Shown: positions 24,866 to 33,970 of the stretch, one piece after another
Numbering within the stretch: position 1 is the first letter of the stretch
Layout of the letters: each line of letters opens with the position of its first letter
Assembly: GCA_016124895.1 (NCBI GenBank)
Contig: WGMU01000020.1
Coordinates: forward strand, 1-51,558
DNA: 51,558 nt
Direction of reading: 5' to 3'
Origin: a bacterium
GTDB taxonomy: Bacteria > Planctomycetota > Planctomycetia > Planctomycetales > Planctomycetaceae
Position numbers and translations under genes: made by a program
The notes under the pieces: generated by a model
What the model saw: only the letters and a program-made list of their open reading frames with translations
Databases searched by the model: none
Told to the model about the DNA's origin: nothing

Positions 24866-27769
24866 ATGCGCCTGCACCAGAAGATTCTGACCAGCCTGGC
24901 AGCCTTCCTGAGCTGCTGCGTGATGGCGGAACCAGTGCCGGCTCAAGACCACGGCAGCACGCAGACGTTCGCCACGGCCGGATCGGCGAATGCAGGGCCG
25001 CACGTCTTTACGGTCATGGGACACGTGCGTAATCAGCGAGCCTTTGAACTGGCGACCGCTTCACCATCGCTGGTGCAGGTCGTCGAGACCTTTGCTCAAG
25101 GGCTGACCGCTTCGGCATCGAACAACGTGCGAATCATTCGCAACGGCCGAGTGATTAACTCGTTCTATCGGAAAGAATCGACCGAGCGGCTGATGCCCGG
25201 AGATCTGGTCATCGTCGACGGCAGAAGCGTTCAGGGAACGATCTACCGGGGCAGTCAGTCAAACGCCGACAGCTCCGATCGAACGACGCGAGTCGGCCTG
25301 ATCGGCCTTCTTCCTTACCCGGTCATTCTGCAGTCCGATCAAAGTGAACGTCGCGATCCACGGCAGCCGATCACTGTCAGCCAGATTGCGCGACAGCTCG
25401 GTCAGTCAGAATCTGCAGCGACACAGGCGCGCCTGATCATCCCGCGACGGTTTGCGCAGACTGATGCGACGACTCCACTCCCCGACTGCTCGGTCATTCT
25501 GTTTGACCCTTCAACGATCGACGTCTCGAGGCTTCCGAATCTTCCTTCCCCCTATCAGCCAGGCCTGCCGACTGCCACCGGTCCTCGACACGACGCAGTC
25601 GCCACGATGCCGCGGCCTCACCCCGGAATTCCCGGCATGACGCACTCGCCGGCTCAGGGGCCGGCCGGTCATGGCGTTACGCAACCGGGTGTCGCTGTGG
25701 TCCCGCAAGTTCCGCCATCAGCGATTGGCAGCGTAATGCAACCGCCGCGGCGACTACCCGAACTCTCTCAGAATCAGACGCCTCGAAACGATCAACCACT
25801 GCAGCGTAATGATGAGGAACGTGTCCGAGATCTGCTGACAGCACCGTCGTCCGTCCCCGTCGAAACTCCAGGTGCCGCTGCTGCGACGGTTCGACAGCCA
25901 CCCGGTCGAGTCCGTCTTGATGATTCGACAAGTGCGGACTCAGCAGCCGACGCTCAGCGAACGGCCGACAGACCGCAGCCAGTCGACACCTCGCGAGTTC
26001 CGAAGACGTACTCACGTGGGCAGAAGGACCAGTCACCTGCGACCAAGCCATTTCAGTCGTTCAACGACGGTCACATCGCCGCCGACTCCGGCACGACTGC
26101 GGGAGATTCCAGCGGCCTGTCCGACAATGCCTCGCAATCCAGTGATGCTCCGGTCGAACTGCCGCTGACTCCGACAGATCCGCGCGACGCCGCCAGCGCG
26201 ACTCCCACATCAGAACCCCCTGTCGTTGCCGGAGAACTCTCGGCGCGAATTGCGTCGCCGGACACGGCAATGCCATTCCCGACTCCCGTCGCGACGAACG
26301 CGTCAGCGAGACCGCAGCCCATCGGTCACCAGCCTTTAACCGGCCAGCGCGTCGCCGCCGGACAATCCGCTTTGATGAACCGGGACGGTCGATCAACTCG
26401 TGTGCTCGACGCTGCCCTGAAAGGATCGGTCGATCCGAAGCCCGTTCGCCCGACGAACTGGCCACTGATTTCGGCCGCAGTGATTGGGGGGCTGGCCGCC
26501 GTCTCAGTCGTTCTGATGATGATCTCTGTGAGCCGTCAGAAAACTGAGCAGCCGACTCCGGTCGTACTCGGTCAACGCTACTGGCTCGACCGCATCATTC
26601 AGAACGAGCTGCCGATCGACGACGAACCGGTCTTGCTGCCGCAGGGCGAGCAACTGTTCGGGAAGGCGATGCAAGTTCGCCGAGTCGACGCGGCGCATCA
26701 TTCCGTTCCGAAGCCTCACTTCCTGGCAGCGGGTGGCGCCTCCGGAGTCCGTCGACCAGGATCGCCGTCACCGGCGGAACCGGAATCCGGTGAGTCAGAC
26801 GCGCCGCGCACGACAACCAATCCGTCTTCGAAGACGCGAACACCGCAACGTGATGATCGCCCCGGCCGATCGCTTCCCGCGGTCCCGCTTCGCCCGGCTG
26901 CCGAACATCGCTCCGTGGAGACACCCACGGCAGATGCTCCCGCTGCAGAGCCTCACTCGGCAGACCGTCCCGTCGTCGAACGACGTGCGACTGCGACTGA
27001 GCAGCCGCTCGCTGTCGACAGTACCGGCGCCCCGTCGATCGACCGGGTACAGACACTGCGTCGAGAACCGTTACGTGGCGTCCGTGCCGGGACGGTCGGT
27101 TCACAAGACAGCCGGACGGTAACGTCCGAAACGCAGCCAGTCGGTGGCGTAAGTTCGTCCGGCATTTCGCTCGATATCGCGCGACTGCCTCCGTCGAACA
27201 ACGCCCTGACACAGAAATCGCCGACGACGAAATTGCCGACAGCAGCTCGCCATCAACAGCAATCGGCTGCTCGAACGGAGAGAACACCCGTCACTACAGC
27301 GAAGCCGGCCCGTCGCAACTTCCGCCTCGACAACGGCCACCAGGGGATTCCGCAACGAACTCCCATCTCTGACGAAGCAACCCTTTCGCCGCCAGCGGCT
27401 CGGACTCCGCTGTCAAAAACAGAGGCGACTGAGGTTTCAGGCTCGGCCGAGCCACCAACGACACTCACTTCGGAGACGGTCAATCTGGCGCCGACACGGG
27501 GCGAATCGTCGACTCTGTCGCCCGCCGTTGAGTCTCGGTCCCTTGATCATCCCGCCATACCTCGCCCGCGATTTCTGCAGCGGCGTCGTGTCGTGACGCC
27601 AGGTTCTCAAGCGAGTGTGGCTCAGCCAGACGGTCAGGCCGCCTCGTCAGAGCCAGCCGGGCCGGACAGCGACATTTCGATCACGCCTGCTCGTTCTGTG
27701 TCCGCAGGTGCCGACCTGCTCGACCGTGTGCTCTCGTCCGTTCAACGGGAAAAGCGAGGTGACCGGTGA
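24866..27769 (+). CDS. Large membrane protein with SLBB-like domain and long low-complexity region
   Basis: From ATG 24866 the protein has 967 residues. It begins with a signal peptide (QKILTSLAAFLSCCVMAEPVPAQ), then an SLBB-type fold: FTVMGHVRNQRAFELATAS near residue 50, with NNVRIIRNGRVINSFY and RLMPGDLVIVDG, as in polysaccharide export proteins of the Wza type but without their export motif. Residues about 250-530 are Pro/Thr/Ser/Gln-rich and probably disordered. A transmembrane helix follows (WPLISAAVIGGLAAVSVVLMM), then another long Arg/Pro/Ser/Thr-rich tail. It would place the SLBB domain outside and a disordered tail in the cytoplasm. Its stop overlaps the start of the actin-like gene (GTGA), implying coupled synthesis. 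Confidence 0.6.
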   Translation: MRLHQKILTSLAAFLSCCVMAEPVPAQDHGSTQTFATAGSANAGPHVFTVMGHVRNQRAFELATASPSLVQVVETFAQGLTASASNNVRIIRNGRVINSFYRKESTERLMPGDLVIVDGRSVQGTIYRGSQSNADSSDRTTRVGLIGLLPYPVILQSDQSERRDPRQPITVSQIARQLGQSESAATQARLIIPRRFAQTDATTPLPDCSVILFDPSTIDVSRLPNLPSPYQPGLPTATGPRHDAVATMPRPHPGIPGMTHSPAQGPAGHGVTQPGVAVVPQVPPSAIGSVMQPPRRLPELSQNQTPRNDQPLQRNDEERVRDLLTAPSSVPVETPGAAAATVRQPPGRVRLDDSTSADSAADAQRTADRPQPVDTSRVPKTYSRGQKDQSPATKPFQSFNDGHIAADSGTTAGDSSGLSDNASQSSDAPVELPLTPTDPRDAASATPTSEPPVVAGELSARIASPDTAMPFPTPVATNASARPQPIGHQPLTGQRVAAGQSALMNRDGRSTRVLDAALKGSVDPKPVRPTNWPLISAAVIGGLAAVSVVLMMISVSRQKTEQPTPVVLGQRYWLDRIIQNELPIDDEPVLLPQGEQLFGKAMQVRRVDAAHHSVPKPHFLAAGGASGVRRPGSPSPAEPESGESDAPRTTTNPSSKTRTPQRDDRPGRSLPAVPLRPAAEHRSVETPTADAPAAEPHSADRPVVERRATATEQPLAVDSTGAPSIDRVQTLRREPLRGVRAGTVGSQDSRTVTSETQPVGGVSSSGISLDIARLPPSNNALTQKSPTTKLPTAARHQQQSAARTERTPVTTAKPARRNFRLDNGHQGIPQRTPISDEATLSPPAARTPLSKTEATEVSGSAEPPTTLTSETVNLAPTRGESSTLSPAVESRSLDHPAIPRPRFLQRRRVVTPGSQASVAQPDGQAASSEPAGPDSDISITPARSVSAGADLLDRVLSSVQREKRGDR

Positions 27770-28821
27770 CGATCGCCCTCGACCTCGGAGCCTCGCAGTT
27801 CCGCACGTTACGCCGCGTCGACGAGCGGCTGATTGCCCGCACCGCGAGCGCGATCTACTCGGTTCTCGAAGACACGCCGGTTCATCGCCGGCTGCTTGAT
27901 CAGGCCGGTTTAAGTTACTCGCTCAGCGAAGGGAACATTGTACTGCTGGGCGACGCTGCGACTGACAGCGCGAGTCTCTTCCGTGTTCCGTGTCGTCATC
28001 TGCTGCCAGGCGGCCGAGTCCCGACACGAGATCCGCTCGCCCGCCAACTGATCGGCACAATGATCGAAGCCGTGCTGCCGACTGCTGCCGCGGGAAGAGA
28101 GATCTGCTGCCTGACACTGGCCTCGGGCCTTGAACTCGAAGCCGGATCGTCACACGCGGATGCCGGTTTTTTCTCTCGAATCGTCCGCCTGCAGGGTTAT
28201 GAACCGAAATTCGTCCCCTCCAGCCAGGCACTCGTTCTGGCCGAGCTGCTCGATGCCTCATTCACCGGAGTCGGACTCGTCTTCGGAGCCAGTGGCTGCG
28301 AAGCGCTGCTGGCTCACCGCGGCCAGCCACTCTGTCATGTTCAAACAGATTTCGGCGGACACGCGATCGACGAACGTCTGCGGCAGCGCGGCTTAATCAA
28401 GCCAGCACCGACTCCCAACGATCCTGCCAGTGCCACAGACATCGTTGACGCAATCACCGTCGAGCGATTCCGGAAAACGATCGTCCCATCAGACGGCTCG
28501 TCGACCGCGAGCATCTCACACGTCGTCACACAACTGCTTCGTCGAGCCTGCGAAAAACTGATCGCCGCATTCGACTCCGAGCTGCGTCGCACTCCGCGAG
28601 CGGCCAGCGTGCCACAACCGGTTGCCGTTGTCTGCTCGGGTGGCCTGTCACCAACGTTCGGCTTTGACGCGATCCTTGCCGACGTACTCAGCCAGTGTGA
28701 GCTGCCCGTCGATTGCCTCGCTCCGCGCATCGCTGAGCCTTCTGCACGATCCATTCTTCGCGGCCTGCTGATCAGTGCCGAACTCGAAGCCCCGTCCGGC
28801 GCGGCGTACAAAGCCGCCTGA
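27766..28821 (+). CDS. Actin-fold (ASKHA) ATPase-like protein
   Basis: A 351-residue protein that starts at GTG 27766 overlapping the previous stop (TGA at 27767-27769), with GAGG upstream. The N-terminus IALDLGASQFRTLRR fits phosphate-1 of the actin/Hsp70/hexokinase fold. VGLVFGASGCEALLAHRG stands where phosphate-2 is expected, although Phe replaces the usual Asp. VAVVCSGGLSPTFGFDAIL resembles the adenosine motif. It resembles MreB/FtsA/PilM-type proteins, possibly a cytoplasmic partner of the tail of the SLBB protein. ATPase activity is uncertain because of the altered phosphate-2 motif. Alternative: PilM-like pilus platform protein. Confidence 0.6.
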   Translation: MTIALDLGASQFRTLRRVDERLIARTASAIYSVLEDTPVHRRLLDQAGLSYSLSEGNIVLLGDAATDSASLFRVPCRHLLPGGRVPTRDPLARQLIGTMIEAVLPTAAAGREICCLTLASGLELEAGSSHADAGFFSRIVRLQGYEPKFVPSSQALVLAELLDASFTGVGLVFGASGCEALLAHRGQPLCHVQTDFGGHAIDERLRQRGLIKPAPTPNDPASATDIVDAITVERFRKTIVPSDGSSTASISHVVTQLLRRACEKLIAAFDSELRRTPRAASVPQPVAVVCSGGLSPTFGFDAILADVLSQCELPVDCLAPRIAEPSARSILRGLLISAELEAPSGAAYKAA

Positions 28822-28850
28822 CTGCAGCGACAGGACGGACTTGACCAGAC

Positions 28851-28912
28851 GTGTGCCACTGGATCTGCCAGTGCCTGCCGAATCTGACTCACTGGCAGAG
28901 CCAGTGGCACAC
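28851..28912. repeat. Palindromic repeat between convergent genes
   Basis: GTGTGCCACTGG-A-TCTGCCAGTG (28851-28873) is complementary to CACTGGCAGA-G-CCAGTGGCACAC (28890-28912), giving 23-base arms with one mismatch and a 16-base loop. It begins 30 bases after the stop of the actin-like gene and lies between it and the oppositely directed CcsA-like gene. It could act as a bidirectional transcription terminator or as a dispersed palindromic element. Confidence 0.75.
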
Positions 28913-28956
28913 GGCAATTGCTTTGCGTCGAAACCCGAAGACGTCGTCGCCTCGCC

Positions 28957-29805
28957 TTAAACCGCCACGACCTGATGCCCGCTTCCGGTCAAAACCATCA
29001 GGCCGACAATCGTCAGCAGTAGAAAACTGCAGGCCCAGACAGTCAGCATGGCGACCTGTCGGGCGGCCGGCCGCTTCGTACCGAGCAACCACGCAAAAAA
29101 ACAGAACATGACCAGCCAGCCAAGCACGCTGCCGGCAATGACCGGGTCGTCCAGCCTGACGTGTGCCGCGCCCGCCTGAGCTGACAGCAGCACCCCGGCC
29201 GCCATCCCCAGCGTCAGCATGGGCACGCTTAGAATCACTGCCCAGCGATTCCAGCGTTCCAGTCGAGCCAGATTCGGTAGCTGCACGCCCTCATTCATCC
29301 GCTGCTTGTGCTTCAGTCGCCGGTGCTGCAACAGGTACATCGCGGCGAGCACCAGACTGCCGATCACACCGGCAATCCCCAGCGTCAGAAACGACGTGTG
29401 CAGCATCACCCAGCCGCGGGTCGAGGCGCGAGCCAGATCGACTTTTGCCAGAGCCTCGTCCGGTTCGACATCCAGAAACCGGGACGCGACAACCAGCACC
29501 AGAACAACCGGCAGCACAAACACACCGAGCGGCAGTTCGCGATCGAGCAGCGAGACAAACAGAAAGATCAGAACCGCCACCCAGGCCAGCACCAGCAGCC
29601 AGTCATGCACAGAAACCAGCAGCGGCGGCAGTTCCGCATTCCGGGAACGCACCCACAGATAGATGGTCTGCGCCACGAACCCCGCCGCCGTAGCAACCAG
29701 AGTCAGCACGCGAGGCAGCCTGCTCTGCCCTCGCAATCGCAGCAGTGCAAAGCCAACGGCAAGCAGATAGCTCGAGAGAAAGCAGACAACGCTGACCTTC
29801 TCCAT
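28957..29805 (-). CDS. Cytochrome c assembly protein of the CcsA/HemX type
   Basis: A 282-residue polytopic membrane protein with about eight hydrophobic segments. His residues lie in periplasm-facing positions, for example LLVSVHDWLLVLAW and GWVMLHTSFLTLG. The pattern resembles CcsA/CcmC/HemX proteins that handle haem for cytochrome c maturation or glutamyl-tRNA reductase. The tryptophan-rich WGWP signature of CcmC was not found, so HemX-like is the better guess. The ATG at 29805 removes an unlikely 102-residue N-terminal extension. Convergent with the actin-like gene. Confidence 0.6.
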   Translation of the reverse strand: MEKVSVVCFLSSYLLAVGFALLRLRGQSRLPRVLTLVATAAGFVAQTIYLWVRSRNAELPPLLVSVHDWLLVLAWVAVLIFLFVSLLDRELPLGVFVLPVVLVLVVASRFLDVEPDEALAKVDLARASTRGWVMLHTSFLTLGIAGVIGSLVLAAMYLLQHRRLKHKQRMNEGVQLPNLARLERWNRWAVILSVPMLTLGMAAGVLLSAQAGAAHVRLDDPVIAGSVLGWLVMFCFFAWLLGTKRPAARQVAMLTVWACSFLLLTIVGLMVLTGSGHQVVAV

Positions 29806-30203
29806 ACAACGAATCTCCGCAAAGTGAAGCGTCCTGGTTCCTGCTCGACCGGACAACCGTAGTTGCCCGCGCCACGAATCACACCGGCTGATCGGCAACG
29901 CATCGTAGAACGGAATCCATTCCGTTCGATAGCGAGTCCGGCTGGCGATCTGAGCCGCGAGCTCGGCGACGTCGACTCCAGCGAAGGTTGTATCCGGGAC
30001 AGTCTGTGCTGGAGTTCGTGCTCTTTGGTCTGGATATGCTGCTTTGCTTGCGTGAGGGTTTGACCTGCGGTTCTGAACGGAATGAGTTCCGCTCCACGCG
30101 TCACCGCGCACGAAAAACGCGGGCCGAAACCCGAATCCCAGTGGAGCTGGTTTCCGTGTTCCGGTCCGCGATCAAAGTGGCTCGACGTTCCTGGCGGGCG
30201 TTC
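29806..30203. other. Intergenic region with short hairpins
   Basis: About 400 bases between the CcsA-like gene start and the porin stop, both on the minus strand. It contains the perfect inverted repeat GAACGGAAT-CC-ATTCCGTTC (29908-29927) and a related one, CGGAA-TGAG-TTCCG, near 30079. These could be terminators of the porin transcript or small regulatory hairpins. No coding ORF is convincing. Confidence 0.4.
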
Positions 30204-31799
30204 TTAGAACGTCCAGGTTGTCATCACGTAGAACTGGCTGGCGTCTCCGCGAGGCAGCGGCGCCGCCGCGTTGTTGACAGCGCTGCCGTACCAGAACCAC
30301 GAGTAACCTGACTGAACCTGCAGCGTCTTGCTGATCTGGTACGTCGCGATCAGGTCAAGTTCCGACCCGATATAAGTGCTGCTGGTTGTTGATGCTCCAG
30401 CCGGGAACGGGGCACCAGCGACGTTGAAGATCGGCGAGGCCGCCTTGTCTTTCGCAAACCAGTGAAGCTGCGTGTTGAATGTCAGCTTATCGGTCGGCTT
30501 GACGGTTGCCTGCAGCGAGTAGTTGAGCAGGTTCGATCCATTCAGGTTGTCGAGAATACCCCAGTAAGCGTGACCGAACGGAAACAGCGTGTTGAAGTTC
30601 CGGTTGGTTCCATCTGCTGGATTGCTGTCGCCAGAAGCCCAGTAGAAGACGCCTTTGACGTTCGGGGTCCACGGTGCCTGATTCCAGGTATAGCCCAGAT
30701 TCGTATGCACCATCCCCGCAGCGATCCCCTGATTCGGGTTGCCGAGGAATGTCTCGTTACTGCCAACCTGAAACGCACCTTCCAGTTCAAACGCCCAGGT
30801 TCCAACCGTCTCACCGCAGCAGTCCTTCACCGCAGTCTTGCTCGTGTAACGGGACCCAAACGTGTGGACCCGGCCGTCGAGAATTCCATTCTTCGATTCC
30901 GACTCTTCCAGGTACAGCCAGTAAAGGTCCAGCGTGGCATTCGCCAGCCCTTTATAGGTCGAGTAGATACCGCTGAAGTTCCGGCTCGAGTCGGGCTGAT
31001 CAAAGCTGGTCGGGCGGAACAGCGCACCGGCGCCCGAGTTGGATGGCCGTGTCCAGAAGCCGTCGATGTCCCAGGTATCGCTGGTGTAGTACAGCCGGAT
31101 GCCGTCCCAGGTGCGGAACGTGTTCGCCCACGGCAGCGGCGAGACGAGGTACTGCGAACCGTACTGCAGTTGCTGCCGTCCGACGCGGACATGGAGTTTG
31201 CCCGTATCTGTCTCGCCGATCACAGCATCAATGTAGTAAGCCATCAGGTCCGAGCGGTTCTGATCGATCGGCGTGATCGGCAGTTCCTGGTTGAAGATCG
31301 ACGCGTCAATCGCCTGCACGTAGCCAGTGATTGAGTCACCGTATTTCAACTGCATGTACGGAGTAATCCGCCACAGGTCGTAAGTGCTCCGACCGGGACC
31401 ACCGGGACGCAAACGGTTGTTTTCGTCCATAAACCGATATCGGAGCTGACCACCAACCGACGCCGTCCAGCAGTCGCCGATCGGCATGTTCTGATAGTCA
31501 GCCAGCAATGGCCTGTCGAGTGCCGTCTGCAGCCAGTTCAATCCGTCGCAGTCACCGTCACTCTGGCAACCAGCCGCTCCGCATCCGGCACCACAGGTTC
31601 CTGTTCCGCAAATGCCGGCTTCGGTCATCTGCTGAGTAAACGAGGCCGGCTGGCTGAAAACCTGCTCGACGGAATCGAGCGTTGTCTGAATGGTCTGCTC
31701 CGGTGTCTCGATGGGCTCAGCAGCCTGCACGGCACTGGTGCTTCCAGTCGTCGCCGCGAGGACAGCGCTGAGAAACAGTCTGGTTGAGAAGCGTGGCAT
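30204..31799 (-). CDS. Outer-membrane beta-barrel porin (alginate-export/AlgE-like family)
   Basis: A 531-residue protein with a signal peptide (LFLSAVLAATTGSTSAVQAAE), a short Cys-rich segment (GTGTCGAGCGAAGC) and then about 430 residues of alternating beta strands. Recurrent aromatic-girdle patterns and DLWRITPYMQLKYG and HVRVGRQQLQYGSQYLV are typical of AlgE-like porins. The last residue is Phe (TTWTF), a Bam complex signal for outer membrane insertion. The ATG at 31799 fits the signal peptide; an upstream in-frame start adds 31 basic residues. Planctomycete alginate-export-like proteins are not known to export alginate; a general nutrient porin is possible. Confidence 0.75.
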   Translation of the reverse strand: MPRFSTRLFLSAVLAATTGSTSAVQAAEPIETPEQTIQTTLDSVEQVFSQPASFTQQMTEAGICGTGTCGAGCGAAGCQSDGDCDGLNWLQTALDRPLLADYQNMPIGDCWTASVGGQLRYRFMDENNRLRPGGPGRSTYDLWRITPYMQLKYGDSITGYVQAIDASIFNQELPITPIDQNRSDLMAYYIDAVIGETDTGKLHVRVGRQQLQYGSQYLVSPLPWANTFRTWDGIRLYYTSDTWDIDGFWTRPSNSGAGALFRPTSFDQPDSSRNFSGIYSTYKGLANATLDLYWLYLEESESKNGILDGRVHTFGSRYTSKTAVKDCCGETVGTWAFELEGAFQVGSNETFLGNPNQGIAAGMVHTNLGYTWNQAPWTPNVKGVFYWASGDSNPADGTNRNFNTLFPFGHAYWGILDNLNGSNLLNYSLQATVKPTDKLTFNTQLHWFAKDKAASPIFNVAGAPFPAGASTTSSTYIGSELDLIATYQISKTLQVQSGYSWFWYGSAVNNAAAPLPRGDASQFYVMTTWTF

Positions 31800-32129
31800 T
31801 GGGGATTCACTCCTGAATTGCAATCTGTGCCGACCATGCGGCCAGCGTGGGCTGGCAGGAAAATGCAGTGAGCGCGGCGTCAGACCTCGCATCGGAAATC
31901 ATCCGAACGAGCCACGAGATTCTTCCGACCGTTGTGAGCGGAATGGCTCGCCGCCAACGCGTCGCGCTGACCGCGCTACCCAATCAGCAGAACCGGTACG
32001 TGGACCGCCGCACTCGGAGGACTCGGGCATTGCCGCCATCGTGCAGCTCCGGTCGAAATGCGATCACCGCAGCGAGTTTCTGGTGCGAATTCCTGCGCTC
32101 GAAGAATCAGCCGGCGGATCCTGCCAGGG
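31800..32129. other. Intergenic region upstream of the porin gene
   Basis: About 330 bases that should hold the porin promoter. The next minus-strand gene ends at 32130 upstream. Several overlapping ORFs on the plus strand here have Arg/Ser-rich, non-coding-like translations. No promoter or repeat was recognised by eye. Confidence 0.4.
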
Positions 32130-32498
32130 TCAGACGCCGCGCTGAATCTCGCGTCGCTGTTCCGGAGTCAGCGGGTATTCCGAGACCGGCAGTCCTGACT
32201 CCGCGACTTCGCGCAGCCGCAGCCAGCCGCGCGTGGTGAGTGCTTCCTGCTGCCGGACATGCACCGGATCAAGTTCCGTCTTGCTGAAGACGCCGTCGAC
32301 AACCACCGGCTCGAAGTCATCATGCACGATGAACTGCGCCTGCACCGGGTTACAACGAATGTGCCGCTCAGGAACCTGCGCCAGTTCGGATTCCGGTACG
32401 AGTCCGATCACGAAACGGAGATAAAGGTCGCTGTCGGTGATCTCGTCAACCGGCTGGCCGCAGACTTCGCACAGGTAGCCTTCGTCGCAGCGGGCCAT
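32130..32498 (-). CDS. Hypothetical protein with an N-terminal CxxC
   Basis: A 122-residue soluble protein. The N-terminus MARCDEGYLCEVCGQPVDE has Cys residues arranged as C-x6-C-x2-C, a possible half zinc ribbon. The C-terminus ends in YPLTPEQRREIQRGV. The rest is mixed-charge with a conserved-looking RHIRCNPVQAQF. AAGGAACAA precedes the ATG at 32498 and supports the start. It may be co-transcribed with the porin, 330 bases downstream. No function can be given. Confidence 0.6.
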   Translation of the reverse strand: MARCDEGYLCEVCGQPVDEITDSDLYLRFVIGLVPESELAQVPERHIRCNPVQAQFIVHDDFEPVVVDGVFSKTELDPVHVRQQEALTTRGWLRLREVAESGLPVSEYPLTPEQRREIQRGV

Positions 32499-32767
32499 CG
32501 TTGTTCCTTGTTGAACGTTCGCAGAATGTCGTTACTGATTGTCAGATTGAACGTTGCGCAAACCTCAATCCGTTTAACAGTGGCGGCAGATTTTACCGGT
32601 TGACACGGAATTCGCCGCCTGAGCGGCCGAGTGTTCAAACATGTGCGGCCGGAAGTGGTCGGTGACGGTTGCCTCGCGCGGCAGTCCGGGGGAAACTGGC
32701 GAACCCGGCATTTCCCGTTGAGTTTACCGGCTTTGACTGAAACCGCATTTGATCGCTGGAGCCCACC

Positions 32768-33808
32768 ATGCTGCGTCTGACTCTGCTGCCTGTCCTGCTC
32801 GGCCTGTTGATCCCTCTGTCGGTTCAGGCTGCCGATGGCGACCAGAATGCCTGGACGGAACCGCCGGCCGGCGACGCCGACTACGCACTGCAGGGCGAGT
32901 ATCTGGGCTCGATCGTCGACGACCACTGCTGCTGCCGACCGGTCGGCATCCAGGTCGTGGCTCTGGGTGATGCTCAGTTTCAGGCGGTCGAGTATCTCGG
33001 CGGGCTGCCCGGTTATGGCTGGCCGACCGACGGAGAACGGCTGAAGTTTCAGGGGACGCGCGAAGGCGACACACTGACACTGACCGGCGAATCGCAGCAG
33101 ATCACAATTCAGAACGGTCATTCGATCATCAGGCGGATTGGCGACTACGAACGCGTGATCGGCAATGCGAGTTTCGTCGAACGGGAAAGCGGAACGATGC
33201 GTGCCTGCCCGCCGTGTAACGCAATCGTTCTGTTTGATGGATCGAACACGGACAAACTCAAAGACGGACAGATTGTCGATGGCCTGCTGAAAGAAGGCTT
33301 CGAGACGAAGGACGCGTACGGCGACTTCCGGCTGCATCTGGAGTTCCGGCTGCCTTACATGCCAAAGGCGCGCGGTCAAGGCCGGGCGAACAGCGGTGTG
33401 TATCTGCAGAGCCGCTACGAAGTGCAGATTCTCGATTCGTTCGGACTCGATGGCGAATTCAACGAGTGCGGGTCTCTGTACCGCGAGAAGAAACCGGACC
33501 TCAACATGTGCCTGCCGCCGCTGGTCTGGCAGACCTACGACATCTGGTTCCGGCAGGCGCGGTTCGACGCCGAAGGCAACAAGATTCAGGACGCTCATCT
33601 GACAGCCTGGCTGAACGGCGTTCCCGTACAGGACGACATCGACCTGCCGACTCCGACCGGCGGCGGCAAACGCGTCGGCGAAAAGCCATTCCCGCTGCCG
33701 ACGAAGTTCCAGAACCACAACAATCCGGTCCGCTTCCGGAATATGTGGATCGTCAGCTATGACGAGCCCGTCACGACCGACGCCGGTCAGAAGGTGGCTC
33801 AGCGGTAG
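32768..33808 (+). CDS. Secreted DUF1080 protein (3-keto-disaccharide hydrolase family)
   Basis: A 346-residue protein with a signal peptide (LTLLPVLLGLLIPLSVQAADG). An N-terminal region of about 120 residues contains DDHCCCRPVGIQ and a beta-rich stretch. The DUF1080 (LamG-like) domain spans about residues 155-340, with FGDFRLHLEF-type strands (AYGDFRLHLEFRLPY), RANSGVYLQSRYEVQILDS and PVRFRNMWIVS, which are family hallmarks. Enzymes of this family have been described as 3-keto-disaccharide hydrolases. GGAG lies about 9 bases before the ATG. DUF1080 proteins are very abundant in Planctomycetes. The gene stands alone. Confidence 0.85.
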   Translation: MLRLTLLPVLLGLLIPLSVQAADGDQNAWTEPPAGDADYALQGEYLGSIVDDHCCCRPVGIQVVALGDAQFQAVEYLGGLPGYGWPTDGERLKFQGTREGDTLTLTGESQQITIQNGHSIIRRIGDYERVIGNASFVERESGTMRACPPCNAIVLFDGSNTDKLKDGQIVDGLLKEGFETKDAYGDFRLHLEFRLPYMPKARGQGRANSGVYLQSRYEVQILDSFGLDGEFNECGSLYREKKPDLNMCLPPLVWQTYDIWFRQARFDAEGNKIQDAHLTAWLNGVPVQDDIDLPTPTGGGKRVGEKPFPLPTKFQNHNNPVRFRNMWIVSYDEPVTTDAGQKVAQR

Positions 33809-33818
33809 TCAGAGTCGC

Positions 33819-33848
33819 CAGCCGTAGGCCGGTTTCTCCGAAACCGGC
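33819..33848 (+). repeat. REP-like hairpin, copy A
   Basis: CAGCCGTAGGCC precedes the hairpin GCCGGTTTC-TCC-GAAACCGGC (stem 33828-33836 with 33840-33848). It is 10 bases past the stop of the DUF1080 gene and could terminate it. Copy B, in opposite orientation about 120 bases away, has the same flanking CAGCCGTAGGC and a stem with compensatory changes. Confidence 0.65.
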
Positions 33849-33970
33849 TATCCGATAGCTGGCCGATCGTATGTCGTGCCTGGCCGATGAACCGACGAGA
33901 GTCGATCGGGCGGTTCGCGGTCATGCTGCGTGGCAAGCGACTCTCACGTCGAACCAGCTCCTGCGTCGCT

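Noticed and set aside
29879-29930. Antisense translation containing DALPIS, resembling read-through of a sequencing adapter
   Set aside because: The DNA here is GCGTTGCCGATC, not the adapter sequence GCTCTTCCGATC, so it is a coincidence of translation and not contamination.
32408-33718. 436-codon open frame antisense to the DUF1080 gene
   Set aside because: It is opposite a well-supported family and overlaps another called gene. The translation has no recognisable domain.
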